From: Otis tarda
Lineage: Eukaryota; Chordata; Aves; Otidiformes; Otididae
Assembly: GCA_026413225.1 (NCBI GenBank)
Contig: CM048554.1
Location: 8,014,001-8,078,000, forward strand
Length of the DNA: 64,000 nucleotides
Direction: 5' to 3'
Shown here: piece by piece, positions 39,006 through 49,455 of the stretch
Layout: the number at the start of each line of letters is the position of its first letter
How positions within the stretch are numbered: the stretch's first letter is position 1
Notes under the pieces: generated by a model
Seen by the model: only the letters and a program-made list of their open reading frames with translations
What the model was told of the DNA's origin: nothing
The model's database searches: none
Program-made: the position numbers and the translations under genes

Positions 39006-39035
39006 TCTCTAAATTTTTTTTTTTCTTCCTTGTAG
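39006..39035 (+). other. Splice acceptor of the MACROD2 exon
   Basis: The tract is a near-continuous pyrimidine run (T10 then CTTCCTTG) ending in TAG at 39033-39035. A possible branch-point context, TCTCTAAAT, lies just upstream of the T run. The reading frame of the conserved macrodomain opens immediately after the AG. Confidence 0.9.
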
Positions 39036-39157
39036 ATGTGATCCATACTGTTGGGCCAATCGCAAGAGGCCATCTCACTGACACTCATAAAGAAAACTTG
39101 GCAAGTTGCTATAAATCCTCTCTGAAGCTGGCAAAAGAAAACAACATCAGATCAATT
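39036..39157 (+). CDS. MACROD2: MACROD2 internal exon (macrodomain, 40 codons)
   Basis: This is the one host coding exon in the window. After two bases (AT) that complete a codon split with the previous exon, it reads 40 codons from VIHTVGPIARGH to KENNIRSI and ends on a complete codon. The VIHTVGP strand followed by the helix LASCYKSSLKLAKENNIRS is characteristic of the MacroD macrodomain. The IARGH...KENNIRS wording matches MACROD2, as I recall the vertebrate protein, rather than MACROD1. MACROD2 removes mono-ADP-ribose from acidic residues of target proteins in nucleus and cytoplasm. This exon supplies one core beta-strand and the following helix; the NAAN, GGGGVDG and STGIYGFP loops that bind ADP-ribose lie in other exons outside the window. 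Splice sites are excellent: TTCTTCCTTGTAG before and GTAAGT after. Its length of 122 is not a multiple of three, so skipping it would shift the frame. The exon number cannot be told from here. Confidence 0.96.
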
Positions 39158-39163
39158 GTAAGT
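39158..39163 (+). other. Splice donor of the MACROD2 exon (GTAAGT)
   Basis: The bases after the last exon codon (ATT, Ile) are GTAAGT, the full consensus U1-complementary donor. The frame leaves macrodomain-like sequence and runs on to a stop about 70 bases further, which supports a splice here. Confidence 0.93.
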
Positions 39164-41529
39164 ATTCTATCGAGAACACATTATTTTTTTTCTAATTTGA
39201 CTCTTTGTTTTTGTGCTGTAGAATAATTGAATATGTATTAGTAGGCTTATAGAAGGATTTATTGCTGTATGTGACGTGGAAAAGCAAGAAATTATATATC
39301 ATTTGGTCAAAATAGTTGCGAGAGGAAAGGGATGTGCTTATTTTGGGAGTTAGAGAAAGTTGGCCTCCTAGTAGGGATATAAAGAAATGTCTCATTAAGA
39401 AAGGGAGGGAGTTGTTCCCATGGCTCATTCCTGACACTATATTATTTATTAAAAAAGACTTAAGAAGCCACAGATTAGGAGGATAACTGCATGTGATATT
39501 GCCTCCTAAATAGCTGAAAAGTGATGAATTTATTGCTTGTTCTGTCCGCTGATGTTTCTTCCTAAGAATAAAGGTATTGGTCAAGTGGCACTGTTTGTAG
39601 CACACTCTCACCAAAATCCATCATATAATGGTTATATGATGTTCCTTTGAATTATAAAGATTCTTGATTGCTTGAAATACATGTTACATTTTTGTGCCTG
39701 AAAAGACCAGATTTTCAAAGTCCACAAGAGGAAAGGAGCTGTTCCCTCTCCAGCTCTGGAGCTTAGATTCTGTAGCTCAAACCACTGCAGCTGGAGTCTT
39801 TAGATATCCACAGGTTAGTTCCCTGTATGTTTAACCAAGAAGGAAGTTATCACCTGGGCCTGACTTCATACCTTTTGGGTCATTTGGTTGTGTGATAGCA
39901 CATATGTTTGGCAACTTAGAACATGCAAACTTAAACTAAAAAAAAACCCTTCATTGGACCAATGGTGTTATATCAGGATGACATATTCAGTAAGGGACAG
40001 TTATTAACATTGAAAAGTTTCAAACGGAAAATAAAGCTTTCTCAGGAGAGGGGCAGGACAGGCTTTGAGCCTGAGTAAGATGTGCCCTTCAGAACAAAAC
40101 TGATGAATACTGCTTATTTATTTCTCGTTGGTGTAAACTGTGCTCTTCACACTTCTGCTAATGAAATAATCTCTGTACTTCTCAAAATGATGTCCAGTGA
40201 GCCCCTTGTTTGCCGTTATCCAGCCACAAATCAGAGGTGGTACCCAATTTAGTTGTTGATTTTTTTTTTTTCTTCTTTTAATGCATAAGTTAGAACTGAA
40301 AGTAGCCTTGAGGTGCAGGGGACGTGTTTGTAACGCCTCTCTGGGATTGTTTAAACATATAAGGATGTTTCTGTCCTGCTGTGATTGTCACTGAAGCCAG
40401 TAAGATCTCTGTGCTGTTGCTTCTACATTCATTGTTCCTGCCTTTAGGCTCTGGGCAATTACATGCTGCTGCTGGGGCATTTGGGTTGGTGAGAATAAAG
40501 TTCTTCAACATGAGGGGGAAAAAAGAATATGGGAAAAAAAGAAATTATTTTGAAAAGAATATTGGAATAACAAAGCAAAAACTGTAGTGGACATTGGTCA
40601 ATGCTGGTAATGCTTACATCTGCAGGGATTCTGTAATTTTAGAACACTCTAGGTGATAGCTTGGTATGTAACATGGAATAATAAAGACTGATCATACTCG
40701 TGGGTTTCATGAAAACTAGCCTGATATTTTGGTAAAAAAGATGACTATGGGATAAATCGTCTGTGGATTATTTCCTTGCTGGTTAAGAGCTGTTGACTGC
40801 ACCTGTTTGAGATAAAAAATACTCAACACCCAGACTTGCAGAACACAGCTGCACAAGCTGAACGGGAGCCAAGAGCCATTAATTCATACCAGCATTAAGA
40901 AGCTTAGCAAGCAATATGGATTTTAAAGTCCACATGACAGATCATGGACCGTTCTGAAAAGCCCTAAGTCCAGTGATTTCAGTGATGCTTTGGGAAGTTA
41001 AGGCTACTTGAGTGTCTACCCTAATGAACAAATCAAGCCTGGAGCAAAGTAAAATGTATAATTCATTCAATTAAGGAGCGGTAGATTACTGTGAGTCTGA
41101 AGAAAAGAATATGAAGTGCAAGTGAGTTTCACAAGATCCAGCGCAGTAGACAGAGAGGGAAAGGAAAGAAAATTAATAAAAATATCTACAGAATTCTGAG
41201 GCTTGCAGAGACCTGGTAGAGAGAACAGAAGTACTCAAATTGACTCAAATAGGCAACATCTGAGGGTTGTCTTAGATTATGGCAACAAATATGTTTACAA
41301 TAGGGATAACATAAACAAAAATTGAGGGAAAAAGCTTGGGCATGTAAAATAAGGATGAGAAAATCAGCTGTGCTGCTTGATGGCATATTTTGGTGGCCTC
41401 TTTAACAGGAAGATGAAATGAGCATGGGAAAGAGGAAAATTAGGAGTTTTAAGATAAGTTCTGAGTAAAACCAGGAAAAGGAGTATACTTACAACATATA
41501 AGTAAATAGGTATTGATGATAGCAAGTCA

Positions 41530-41965
41530 TAGTATACTAAAAGAATTAACTAAACTAGAAATCATTGGGACACTAGCGGTAGTACGAAGTAAGAAGGAAG
41601 CAAGAAGGCATGAAAAGATTGTAATAACATGAATGTGTTACTTATCCTCAAAATAGATAAGAGAGTAAGTCTGGGAATTAATGCAAAGAGAGGAGGGAAA
41701 AGACCCCACCACAGTTGTTTTAAACATGAATTGTGTCATAGGAATTAGAGTTTCTGGAGACATTATGAATGAAGAGTAATGATGAATGGCAGTGTATCTA
41801 GTTGGACAAAAGTGCGCAGGGTGACTCAGGGTGCACCACTAAATGCAGTTTAATTTAACATCTATTAATGATTTTTGAAGAGTGCATAAACAGCTCATTA
41901 ATTACATTTACAAATGATGCTACGTTAGGCAGTGTTGCAAACACGAGAAAAGGACAGAGATATAT
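41530..41965 (+). mobile_element. Ancient CR1/L3-like LINE fragment (reverse transcriptase)
   Basis: A decayed reverse transcriptase is visible across frames. From 41782 the sequence reads MNGSVSSWTKVRRVTQGAPL, equivalent to the VNGS...W...V..GVPQGS region. Then a stop stands where Leu of the LFNI motif is expected, followed by an IND segment after a frameshift. From 41868 comes FEECINSSLITFTNDATLGSVANT, the equivalent of the FADD block with the catalytic ADD changed to TND. Upstream, AAGAATTAACTAAACTAGAA ... TCATTGGGACACTAGC and a TCTGGGAATTAAT segment fit the preceding part of the same domain. It is older than the CR1 copies at 36421 and 48491. The left end is approximate. Confidence 0.65.
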
Positions 41966-42486
41966 GATTACAATTGATTACAGAGACTGTGACTATAACC
42001 TCATTCAGCATCCCTTACCGCATCGGAAGGGAGCTTTTGCCTCTGCTTCAGTGGAAGATAGATCAGACCCAGAGCTGACAGCTATGGTGTAACTTGGCAT
42101 GGGAAAAGATGAGGTGGCATATGGTGGGGAAAAATAACCCAGTTTGCTAATAGTCAAAGGGAGAAGTGGAGGGAAAGGAAATTCCCTTCCCTTTCCTTTC
42201 AAAGGAAAACCGGCATAATGAGGAAATGGTCTTGAATAATAATCCTCAAATTAGATATACTTACAGCAGTCACTTCCTTTATTTCAGTATTGACACATTG
42301 TTGAGCTGCCTGTAGAGAAATGATGAATGCCATGGAGGTGTTTTTTTCTGTTCAAAATGGACTGGGAAGAACAGAATTAAGATTCAGAATAGATCAAAAC
42401 TCATATATGTGCGCGTAGATGTTTTACATACTGAGGAAGGGAAGCAATGATCTCGAAATACTGTGTAAATTGTGAGATGCAGCTTT

Positions 42487-42669
42487 ATGGGGGGAGGGGG
42501 AGAGAAGATTGTCATTGTGTGTATGACAAAATGGCAATTAAATGGTGTAGCTATATTCGTTGTGTTAGCATCTGCGGTGTCCAGGCTTGGATGAGAGCAA
42601 CTCTGTGCAAACTCTTGGGGGAGCACTGAAATCTCATCTGAAAATATAATCTCTTGGGGGGGGGGGGGG
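42487..42669 (+). repeat. G-rich patch ending in a G14 run
   Basis: G-runs occur at 42489-42502 (GGGGGGAGGGGGAG), 42617-42622 and 42656-42669 (14 G). The terminal run is an uninterrupted mononucleotide repeat and is liable to length error in sequencing. Confidence 0.9.
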
Positions 42670-45600
42670 ATGTGTTTATACATATATTAAACAAAAAAAA
42701 AAAAGTGATGAGTGAAACCAGAAATGAGGTTAAGAAATATAATGAAATGCCAGTTAACCTGATTGCCAAGGTTCATGATTCACCAGCCACCTAGCTACGG
42801 GTGAGGGTTTGTATAGCCATTAAGGCACAATGAAGAGCCTCAGGACATATTTAATTGTCTGCAGGATTGTTGAGAGAGAAATCAAACAGTCCCTGACGTT
42901 TGTCTCCCACACCCATTTTCTCAGACCTTTGTTGTTCAATATGAAGTTTCAAAGACCACATCAGTGCTTCTCATGCTAGAGTTTGTTTCTCTCAGGTCAC
43001 TTACTCCATCTGCCTTTTAGGTTACCAAAGTAAAGTTTATGTTTGTGTTTGTGCTTGTTATCTGGCAGTCACAAAAACAAGCGTTGCTTTTTCCCTCACA
43101 TTTGTTTATGTAGCTGTGCCCGCTGTAGGACACTTGAGCCGCTCTTTGACTATTTGTGTGGTCACTGGCACTGAGTGAACCTTTTGTGTTGAGTGAGTCT
43201 ATTATTTCTACAATCCTGTCTCGTTAAGAGGATACTTGAGACGTTGTTTCTCTTTATCACCACTTAAGTCAGTACAGATCAACAGGAGAAAAAATATTAA
43301 GATAATATAGGGAGTTTATTGTAGGAGTAAATAGTTGGCATTTAAGCAAATTAAGTTTATTAAATGTTCAGAATAATTTCCTCATAATGTAAAAAAATTC
43401 TATTTTGCTGTTAGTCTCTTTAGCACACTAGTAGCAATTGCTATCCTGCATCAATTAAATCTCTGCTGCCTGAAACGCTCCATTATAGGCACTAAATCTT
43501 CCCTGAATTAAGAAATGGTAAAAATATTCCAATAGATTAGTCTTCTGCTTCCTGTATTGGTTTTCTAAATAAGAGTTTTATAGACTAAGTAATTGCTAGA
43601 TTATTAGGCAGACTGGGGTAGTTGTAATCACTGTTTCCAGGGATTAAATTGGTCCCGTTTACACATTATTTGAAGTTATTTACTCTGCATGCTCTGACTT
43701 TTTCGGAGGACCTCCTGTCCTGCTTTACTTTGCATATGCTGCTTTGAAGCCATCTGATACTCTGGGACTTCTCTGAACATCAAGCACTTCCCTGCCCCAT
43801 ACTTAATTCAGACTTTGCTGGTGGTTGAAAAAATCTCAGTCAATTGAGGTCAGTCAAAGCTGGGATAGTAGTTAAACAGATGCTTTATGAACTATACAGA
43901 AAACAAAAAAAAAATAAATTCTGTGCATTCCTGTGGTCAGGATCCAAGTCAACAGGGCTGTAGTGTGTTTGCAGAGAGGGAAGTCAGCGCGGATCTCTCA
44001 CCCAGAAGGCAAGGCAGGCTTCCTCTGCCATGGCTACGGAAATAGAGAAGTTTTATTTGAGACTACAGCTCTGCTGTTGTTCAGGACTCTGTTCGGCACT
44101 GCAGTCTTCAGGATCGCTTCATGTTGGCAGGGGGTGAATTGTAAAGCTTTAACAAGAAGTATTTCTTCAGACCACGCTCTCTGACCTCCACCTCTAAGGA
44201 GAATTATGTCTGGTGTGTGCAGGGGCTGAAGGAAATCCTCAAAGAATGCGGCTTTGTGAGTTGCAGAAGGAGGCCTGCTTACCACCAACGCATGTATTAA
44301 CAGGGTTAAATACAAAATACAGAGATTTTTTCTGTCGGATCCCTAGAGTCAGGTAGGGAAGAGTTCATACTATTCTAGAGCCGTTCTAGATGAATTTGCT
44401 GTTGCATAAAAAAACCCGCACTCCAGAAATAGCAGTCTGTCTGTCTACCTGGATGTTTGTACTACAAATGCATAAGGTAGTCCTGCTCCAGGGAAGGCCT
44501 CTTAGCTGGACTTTACTTCTCCACACAACCACCCTGCTTATTCTGTCTAAAGTATATAAAGGCAAAAGGTCATCTAGAAATACCTCAGAAGTAAGAGGAC
44601 CTATTCAAGGGCTGACTTGCTTATCTTCAGGTCGGGTGGAAAAGCCATAATTTGGCCGTGGATTGGCTAGTGACCTGTAATGATGGGATATTTCTGGGAG
44701 AGTAGATTGTTTCTTTTGATTCTGAATAACGTGGGTTCTTCTCGTGCACACAGCTTATGCCGCACTTTGGTTCGGCTTATGACAAAAGTATACTGAATAA
44801 GGTCAGAACATGCTTTTTGAAATCCACATTGTGCATACATTTTTGGGGTCTTGAATCAGTGTACACAATGCATATAACTAGCTGTGCATATGCAGTGCTT
44901 TTAAATTAAAGCAGTATTTGAGACTTTGCTAGGTAAATGTTCCTTTCATAAATATTAAGTTTATATACAGAGAGTGCCAACTCATATAGTTTTGTAGGTG
45001 TTTTTCACAAACAAGAGTCACTTACTTTAATTTTATTTGTCATCCTGGTATTGACCAAGTAAATACCAATACTAATATAACTCATTTGTACAGAAACACA
45101 ACCTATTAATTTTTTAAAGCAACATGTAAAAATACGTCTTGAAACATATCTGCCGCTTATCCATTTATAGCACTTAAGAAATAGCTGAATTGTCTTTTTA
45201 ATTGATTTAAATATTTGTCCTCACCTGTAATTGTGAATTTTAAAAGCAGATTTTGCAGCTGTGCACTAATATTCTTAGTATTTGTACTTACCTTTAAAAG
45301 GAAGGTGTATGTCTGATTGGCTGCACTGTTTCTTTGAGTTTTGTTTGAGTGGAGACATATTTTGCCGCTATGGTGCCTGAACTTTCAATTGTATGTCATG
45401 GACTTAAATTTTTAATATCAATTTCAAACATAGAGCGTTCTCAGCTGCTCCTGTTCTAAATTATAAAATTAATCAGAGGAATTTTACTTTAATTGTAGAA
45501 AGTTAGGATGGTATACTGTAATGTATTGGTCTCACAGATTGTTTTACAGTCTTGCCTTTACCTGCTTTGTTCTGTCACGATGCAGAGTTATGTTTTATGG

Positions 45601-46639
45601 AAAATTAAAGTGATTTTTTTTTTTTTAAGGAAACTTCTTTCCTGCTGAGAACGCTGCCATAGCAATAAGTTAGAAGTCTGAAATTCCGAAAGTTTGACTT
45701 TATTCTATCACCTGGTTTTCTGATGTAGATTCATATCCATCAATCAGAAGAGTTGCTCTGAAAGGAAATTTCTGCAGCATCATAAATCCACTTATTTATT
45801 TGAAACATTTGTTTAACTTGTAAGCTGTGATATAACTGATGTTACATTTTCAAACTGAGTTTTCTCTCTAGCTTAGCCTTCCTCTTTTTTGCTTGTTAAT
45901 TTTTTTCTTTTCTTAGATATTTTACAGGTAATATCTTTTAAATTTGAGCTACAGCATTAAGTTTTTAAGTTTGCTGAAGTACTACGTTGGCTTTTTACAT
46001 CTGCATCATATGAGGAGGTTCTGATCTTTCCTTTTGGTTACAGAAATTGCTGTAGCTGGCCATGCTTTTGTTAACGCAAGGTGAACCTGCTGCTGTATGT
46101 TGTGTGTGTTCACAGCCATTTCTTCCAAAATGATGTTGGCAGATTGAAGTGCAATCCTGTTTCTTCAATAAAGACTTTGTTAAATGAGATCTATCCAGCA
46201 ACATCAAGTGTAAGTTGTTACACCTAAACAGAGATACTCATTCAACTGAGGAAGGTTAAAGAATGATTGTAGCCCTAGGTAAGGGCTCCTCAGAGAATGT
46301 GGTGGATTGTGCATTGGAAGTGAGTTGACAACATCACCCTGTTGTGGGGAAAACCATGACAGAAGCAGCTGTAGAGTGACAATTAAACAGGAAAGATCTG
46401 TGAAGAATACCTATTGCACTGCTTTAGTAGGGCAAACTGGACTGGTGTGTCTAATGCGGTGAACTGGAGACAGTTTTTCAGCCAGGGATGATGGTGGAGA
46501 TAAAAACAGCACCAAGAGCAGAATGAAAGAAAAAAAGTTTTTGAAGTCCAGAGAATAGAAGAGTAAAGGTGAGGAGAGGAAGGCAGAAAAAAAATAATGC
46601 ATAAAAGGCTATTGAAAACTAAAAGTTAATAAATTGTTG

Positions 46640-46785
46640 TCTGGGGACAATACAAGAAGTAACAGTCTGAATTTATAGGAATGGAGTTTTGGGTTAGAGA
46701 TTATAAGGAATTTCCTAGTTGGAAGGATGGTAAAGCATTGTGAAAATTGTGTGGGAAAGTTATGGCTCCATCAGTGGCTGTATGT
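46640..46785 (+). mobile_element. Old CR1-type LINE 3' fragment
   Basis: GGGGACAATACAAGAAGTAA, CAGTCTGAATTTATAGG, GGGTTAGAGATTATAAGGAA, TTTCCTAGTTGGAAGGATGG and TAAAGCATTG follow in order the CR1 segment that encodes the C-terminal R..G....L..G..RLD.R..FF......HW block. Divergence is high and the frame is broken. The preceding 46540-46640 may be an extension. Confidence 0.6.
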
Positions 46786-47518
46786 GGGCCATCACTAGCA
46801 TTTGTTGAAACCTAGTGCTTTAAGCACTGCCAAAAGGCCAAAGGTTGCAAAAGCCAAGAGGCTGAGCTCCACCAGCAGCCTTGTCGCAGTCGGCAGGGAG
46901 CCTGGTCGCTGCGGGAGCTGGCTGTACAGAGCACAGGCAGGCAGATTGGTCTGCTGCTAACAGAATTCCTTTTTAAAAAAAAATAGCTATTGTATTTTTA
47001 TTGTTTTGTTTTGCTCACACTGTTGCACAATTTTTTGTTTTGTTTTGTTTTTCTCCTTGCCAGTTTGTTTTTACCGCTTTGCCAGTGTGCCACTGGGAAC
47101 GGTTTCCCTGTTGAGATAAATGCCTTTGATTTCTGTTTCTCCTGCTGTCTGGCTGCCCCTCTTTCTCACCATGGAGGGTTTTGTACAGACACTGAGAAGC
47201 TGACCAGCACATACAGCTCGTGCAATAGCATTCTGAGAGTTGTGTACAGTTCTGTGTTTAATTTAATACTAATCCATTTAAATGTTGTTTCTGCCACTGT
47301 GTGGTTATATATTAAGTGTAAATTTCCTTGGAAGAAGCAGATTTGTTTTATTTGATGCTTGAAGCATATTACAGTGTTTCTTTTCTTTGGCCAAGAGTGG
47401 CAGGAGCAGCTCGGAGGGATACATGGATCAGTTGTGAATGTGTTTTATAGCAATATACCACATCATAGAAATTATTTGTTTTAATGGTAATGATGGTATG
47501 ACCTGATGTAATCCTTCC

Positions 47519-47630
47519 TTTTTTTTTTTTTTTTTTTTTTTTAAGTATGATATGATGACTTCTGAATAGGGATATTGTGGGGTTTTTTGGGTTTTTTTTT
47601 TTTTTTGTTTGTTTTGTTTTGTTTTTTTTC
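47519..47630 (+). repeat. T24 tract and adjacent G/T-rich tract
   Basis: A 24-T run at 47519-47542 is followed, after 32 bases of mixed sequence, by a T/G-rich run (47575-47629) with T15 and (GTTTT) units. The pair may be the complement of retroposon A-tails or simple slippage products. Confidence 0.9.
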
Positions 47631-47639
47631 CCCTTACCT

Positions 47640-47880
47640 GTCCCAACTGTTCAAAAGTGGTTTGAGCATAGACAGGGTCAGGTACAGCCCCAAACTAAGC
47701 AAGTGCTTGAACTCCTACCAACAGGCAGATCTGAGGATGCTGGAACTTAGATACTCCACCAAGTGGCATCAACAGAGGACAAAAGCCACTATAGCCCTTC
47801 CACCCACCTGGTTCATACCCTTCTGCCTGACCACAAACAACTATCTAGATAAAGAAATAGCATTGATGCTTTAATAAAAG
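47640..47880. other. Unclassified mixed-composition segment behind the T tracts
   Basis: This stretch has noticeably more C and a more even base composition than the surrounding intron. It lies directly right of the T tracts and contains an AATAAA at its right edge (near 47874) on the + strand. A 99-codon open frame (47575-47874) starts inside the T-rich tract and resembles nothing I recognise. It may be a piece of an unrecognised retroposed sequence or single-copy DNA. Confidence 0.3.
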
Positions 47881-48490
47881 AATTGCATTACTAGAAAGTC
47901 TCAGTTCCTCGTTTTGTTGTTCTGTGATGTTACTGTTGTCTATGTTCTGCAACACAGTGATTTTGTCATGGGAAGAGGGAGAAAGGTGAGTTATTTTTGC
48001 TGGGTTCAATGAAAAACTGACTATACACTTAAAAAAAAAACCCCTGAACTGGTGGAATAAAAAAGGAAATGGCTTGTTCAGGAATAAATTCTGCAAGTTT
48101 GTGTATGTGATGGGTTGCTCATGTGTATGTGATAATTTGCTCATCACCCTGTGGGAATCCTGTGCTTAAAAGGATGAAACTTTCTAGAAACACTGCCTAT
48201 TGGCTTGATAATTGGGCAACTGTCTCATTAAGAAAGGACAAAGTACAAATCTGTCAGACAGTGGACCAAGATGCTACTTAGGAGACAGCTCATAACAACT
48301 AGGGATTGCTGGAACGTCTACACTATAAAGTGCGGGGGAAGAGAATGATTCATATTTCAATACAGAGGAAATTGTACTGAGAAAAAGTCTTCATTTTGAC
48401 TGAAAAAGAAAAAAAAATTGTAAAAATAGACAAGAGGAATTCTTATTTGCATGCAAATCTTGGCTCTCCAAAGTCAAGTGTATAAGATGG

Positions 48491-49455
48491 AATCACAGAA
48501 TGGTTTGGGTTGGAAGCGACCTTAAAGGCCTTCTAGTTCCAACTCCCCTGTTCTGAGCAGGGTCACCTTCCACTAGCACAGGTGGCTCAAAGCCCCATCC
48601 ATCCTGGCCTTTGAACACTTCCAGGGATGGGGCATCCACTGCTTCTCTGGGCAACCTGTTCTAGTGACTCACCACCCTCACAGGGAAGAATTTCTTTCTT
48701 ATATCTAATCTAAATCTACCCTCTTCCATTTTAAAGCCATTGCCCCTCTGTCACTACCTGCCCTTGTCAAAAGTCCCTCTCCAGCTTTCTTGTAGGCCCC
48801 CTTGAGGTACTGGAAGACCACTATAAGGTCTCCCCGGAGCCTTCTCTTCTCCAGGCTGAACAGCCCCAACTCTCTCAGCCTGTCCTCATAGGGGAGGTGC
48901 TCCAGCCTTTTGATCATCTTTGTGGCCCTCCTCTGGACCTTCTCCAACTGGTCCATGTCCTTCTTGTGCTGGGGGCTTCAGAGCTGGACGCAGTACTCCT
49001 GGTGGGGGTCTCACGAGATTGGAGGGGCAGATTCACCTCCCTCGACCTGCTGCCCATGCTTCTTTTGATGCAGCCCAGGATGCAGGTGGCTTCCTGGGCT
49101 GGAAGCACGCATTGTCAGCTCATGTTGAGCTTCTTGTCCACCAGCACACCCAAGTCCTTCTCCTCAGAGCTGCTATCAATCCATTCTCTGCCCAGCCTGT
49201 ATTTGTGCCTGGGGTTGCCCCGATCCATGTGGAGGACCTTGCACTTGGTTGAACTTCATGAGGTTTACATGGGCCCGCCTCTCCAGCCTGTCAAGGTCCC
49301 TCTGGATGGCAACCCTTCCCTCCAGTGTATCGACTGCACCACACAGGCTGGTGTTGTGTTGGTGAACTTGCTGGGGGTGCACTCTAATCCCACTGTCCAT
49401 GTTACCAACAAAGACATTAAATGGTGCCAGTCCCAATACCAACCCCTGATGCTTG
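48491..49455 (-). mobile_element. CR1 LINE, 5'-truncated, minus strand
   Basis: On the minus strand this runs from the reverse transcriptase core (LAPFNVFVGNMDSGI) through [38 protein letters not shown] and [28 protein letters not shown] to a CR1 3' end whose complement begins AATCACAGAATGGTTTGGGT. The catalytic FADD appears as FTNT near 49362, and several frameshifts split the frame, so it is dead and older than the copy at 36421-37620. The 3' untranslated end (GGTTTGGGTTGGAAGCGACC complement) belongs to a different CR1 subfamily from that copy. The + strand open frames here (48897-49466 and others) are antisense shadows. Confidence 0.93.

Larger units (their letters stand above)
1..39035 (+). 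other. MACROD2: MACROD2 intron, 3' part (upstream of the exon)
   Basis: At least 39.0 kb of intron with no recognisable host exon; the previous exon lies left of the window. I looked in + frames for the preceding macrodomain segment (NAAN, GGGGVDG, CDTGHAKITCGYDLPAKY) and did not see it. Between the repeats listed separately, the stretches 1-843, 921-2956, 3321-7113, 7255-16311, 16345-26574, 26660-31173 and 32344-35738 are AT-rich single-copy-looking DNA with short homopolymers and GT-rich patches such as 26831-26868 and 28928-28965. No open frame there resembles a known protein. FLRT3, which in other vertebrates is nested antisense within a MACROD2 intron, is not in this piece. Confidence 0.9.

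Noticed and set aside
39192-39614. 140-codon minus-strand open frame just after the exon
   Set aside because: AT-rich, low-complexity translation with no recognisable family; likely chance.
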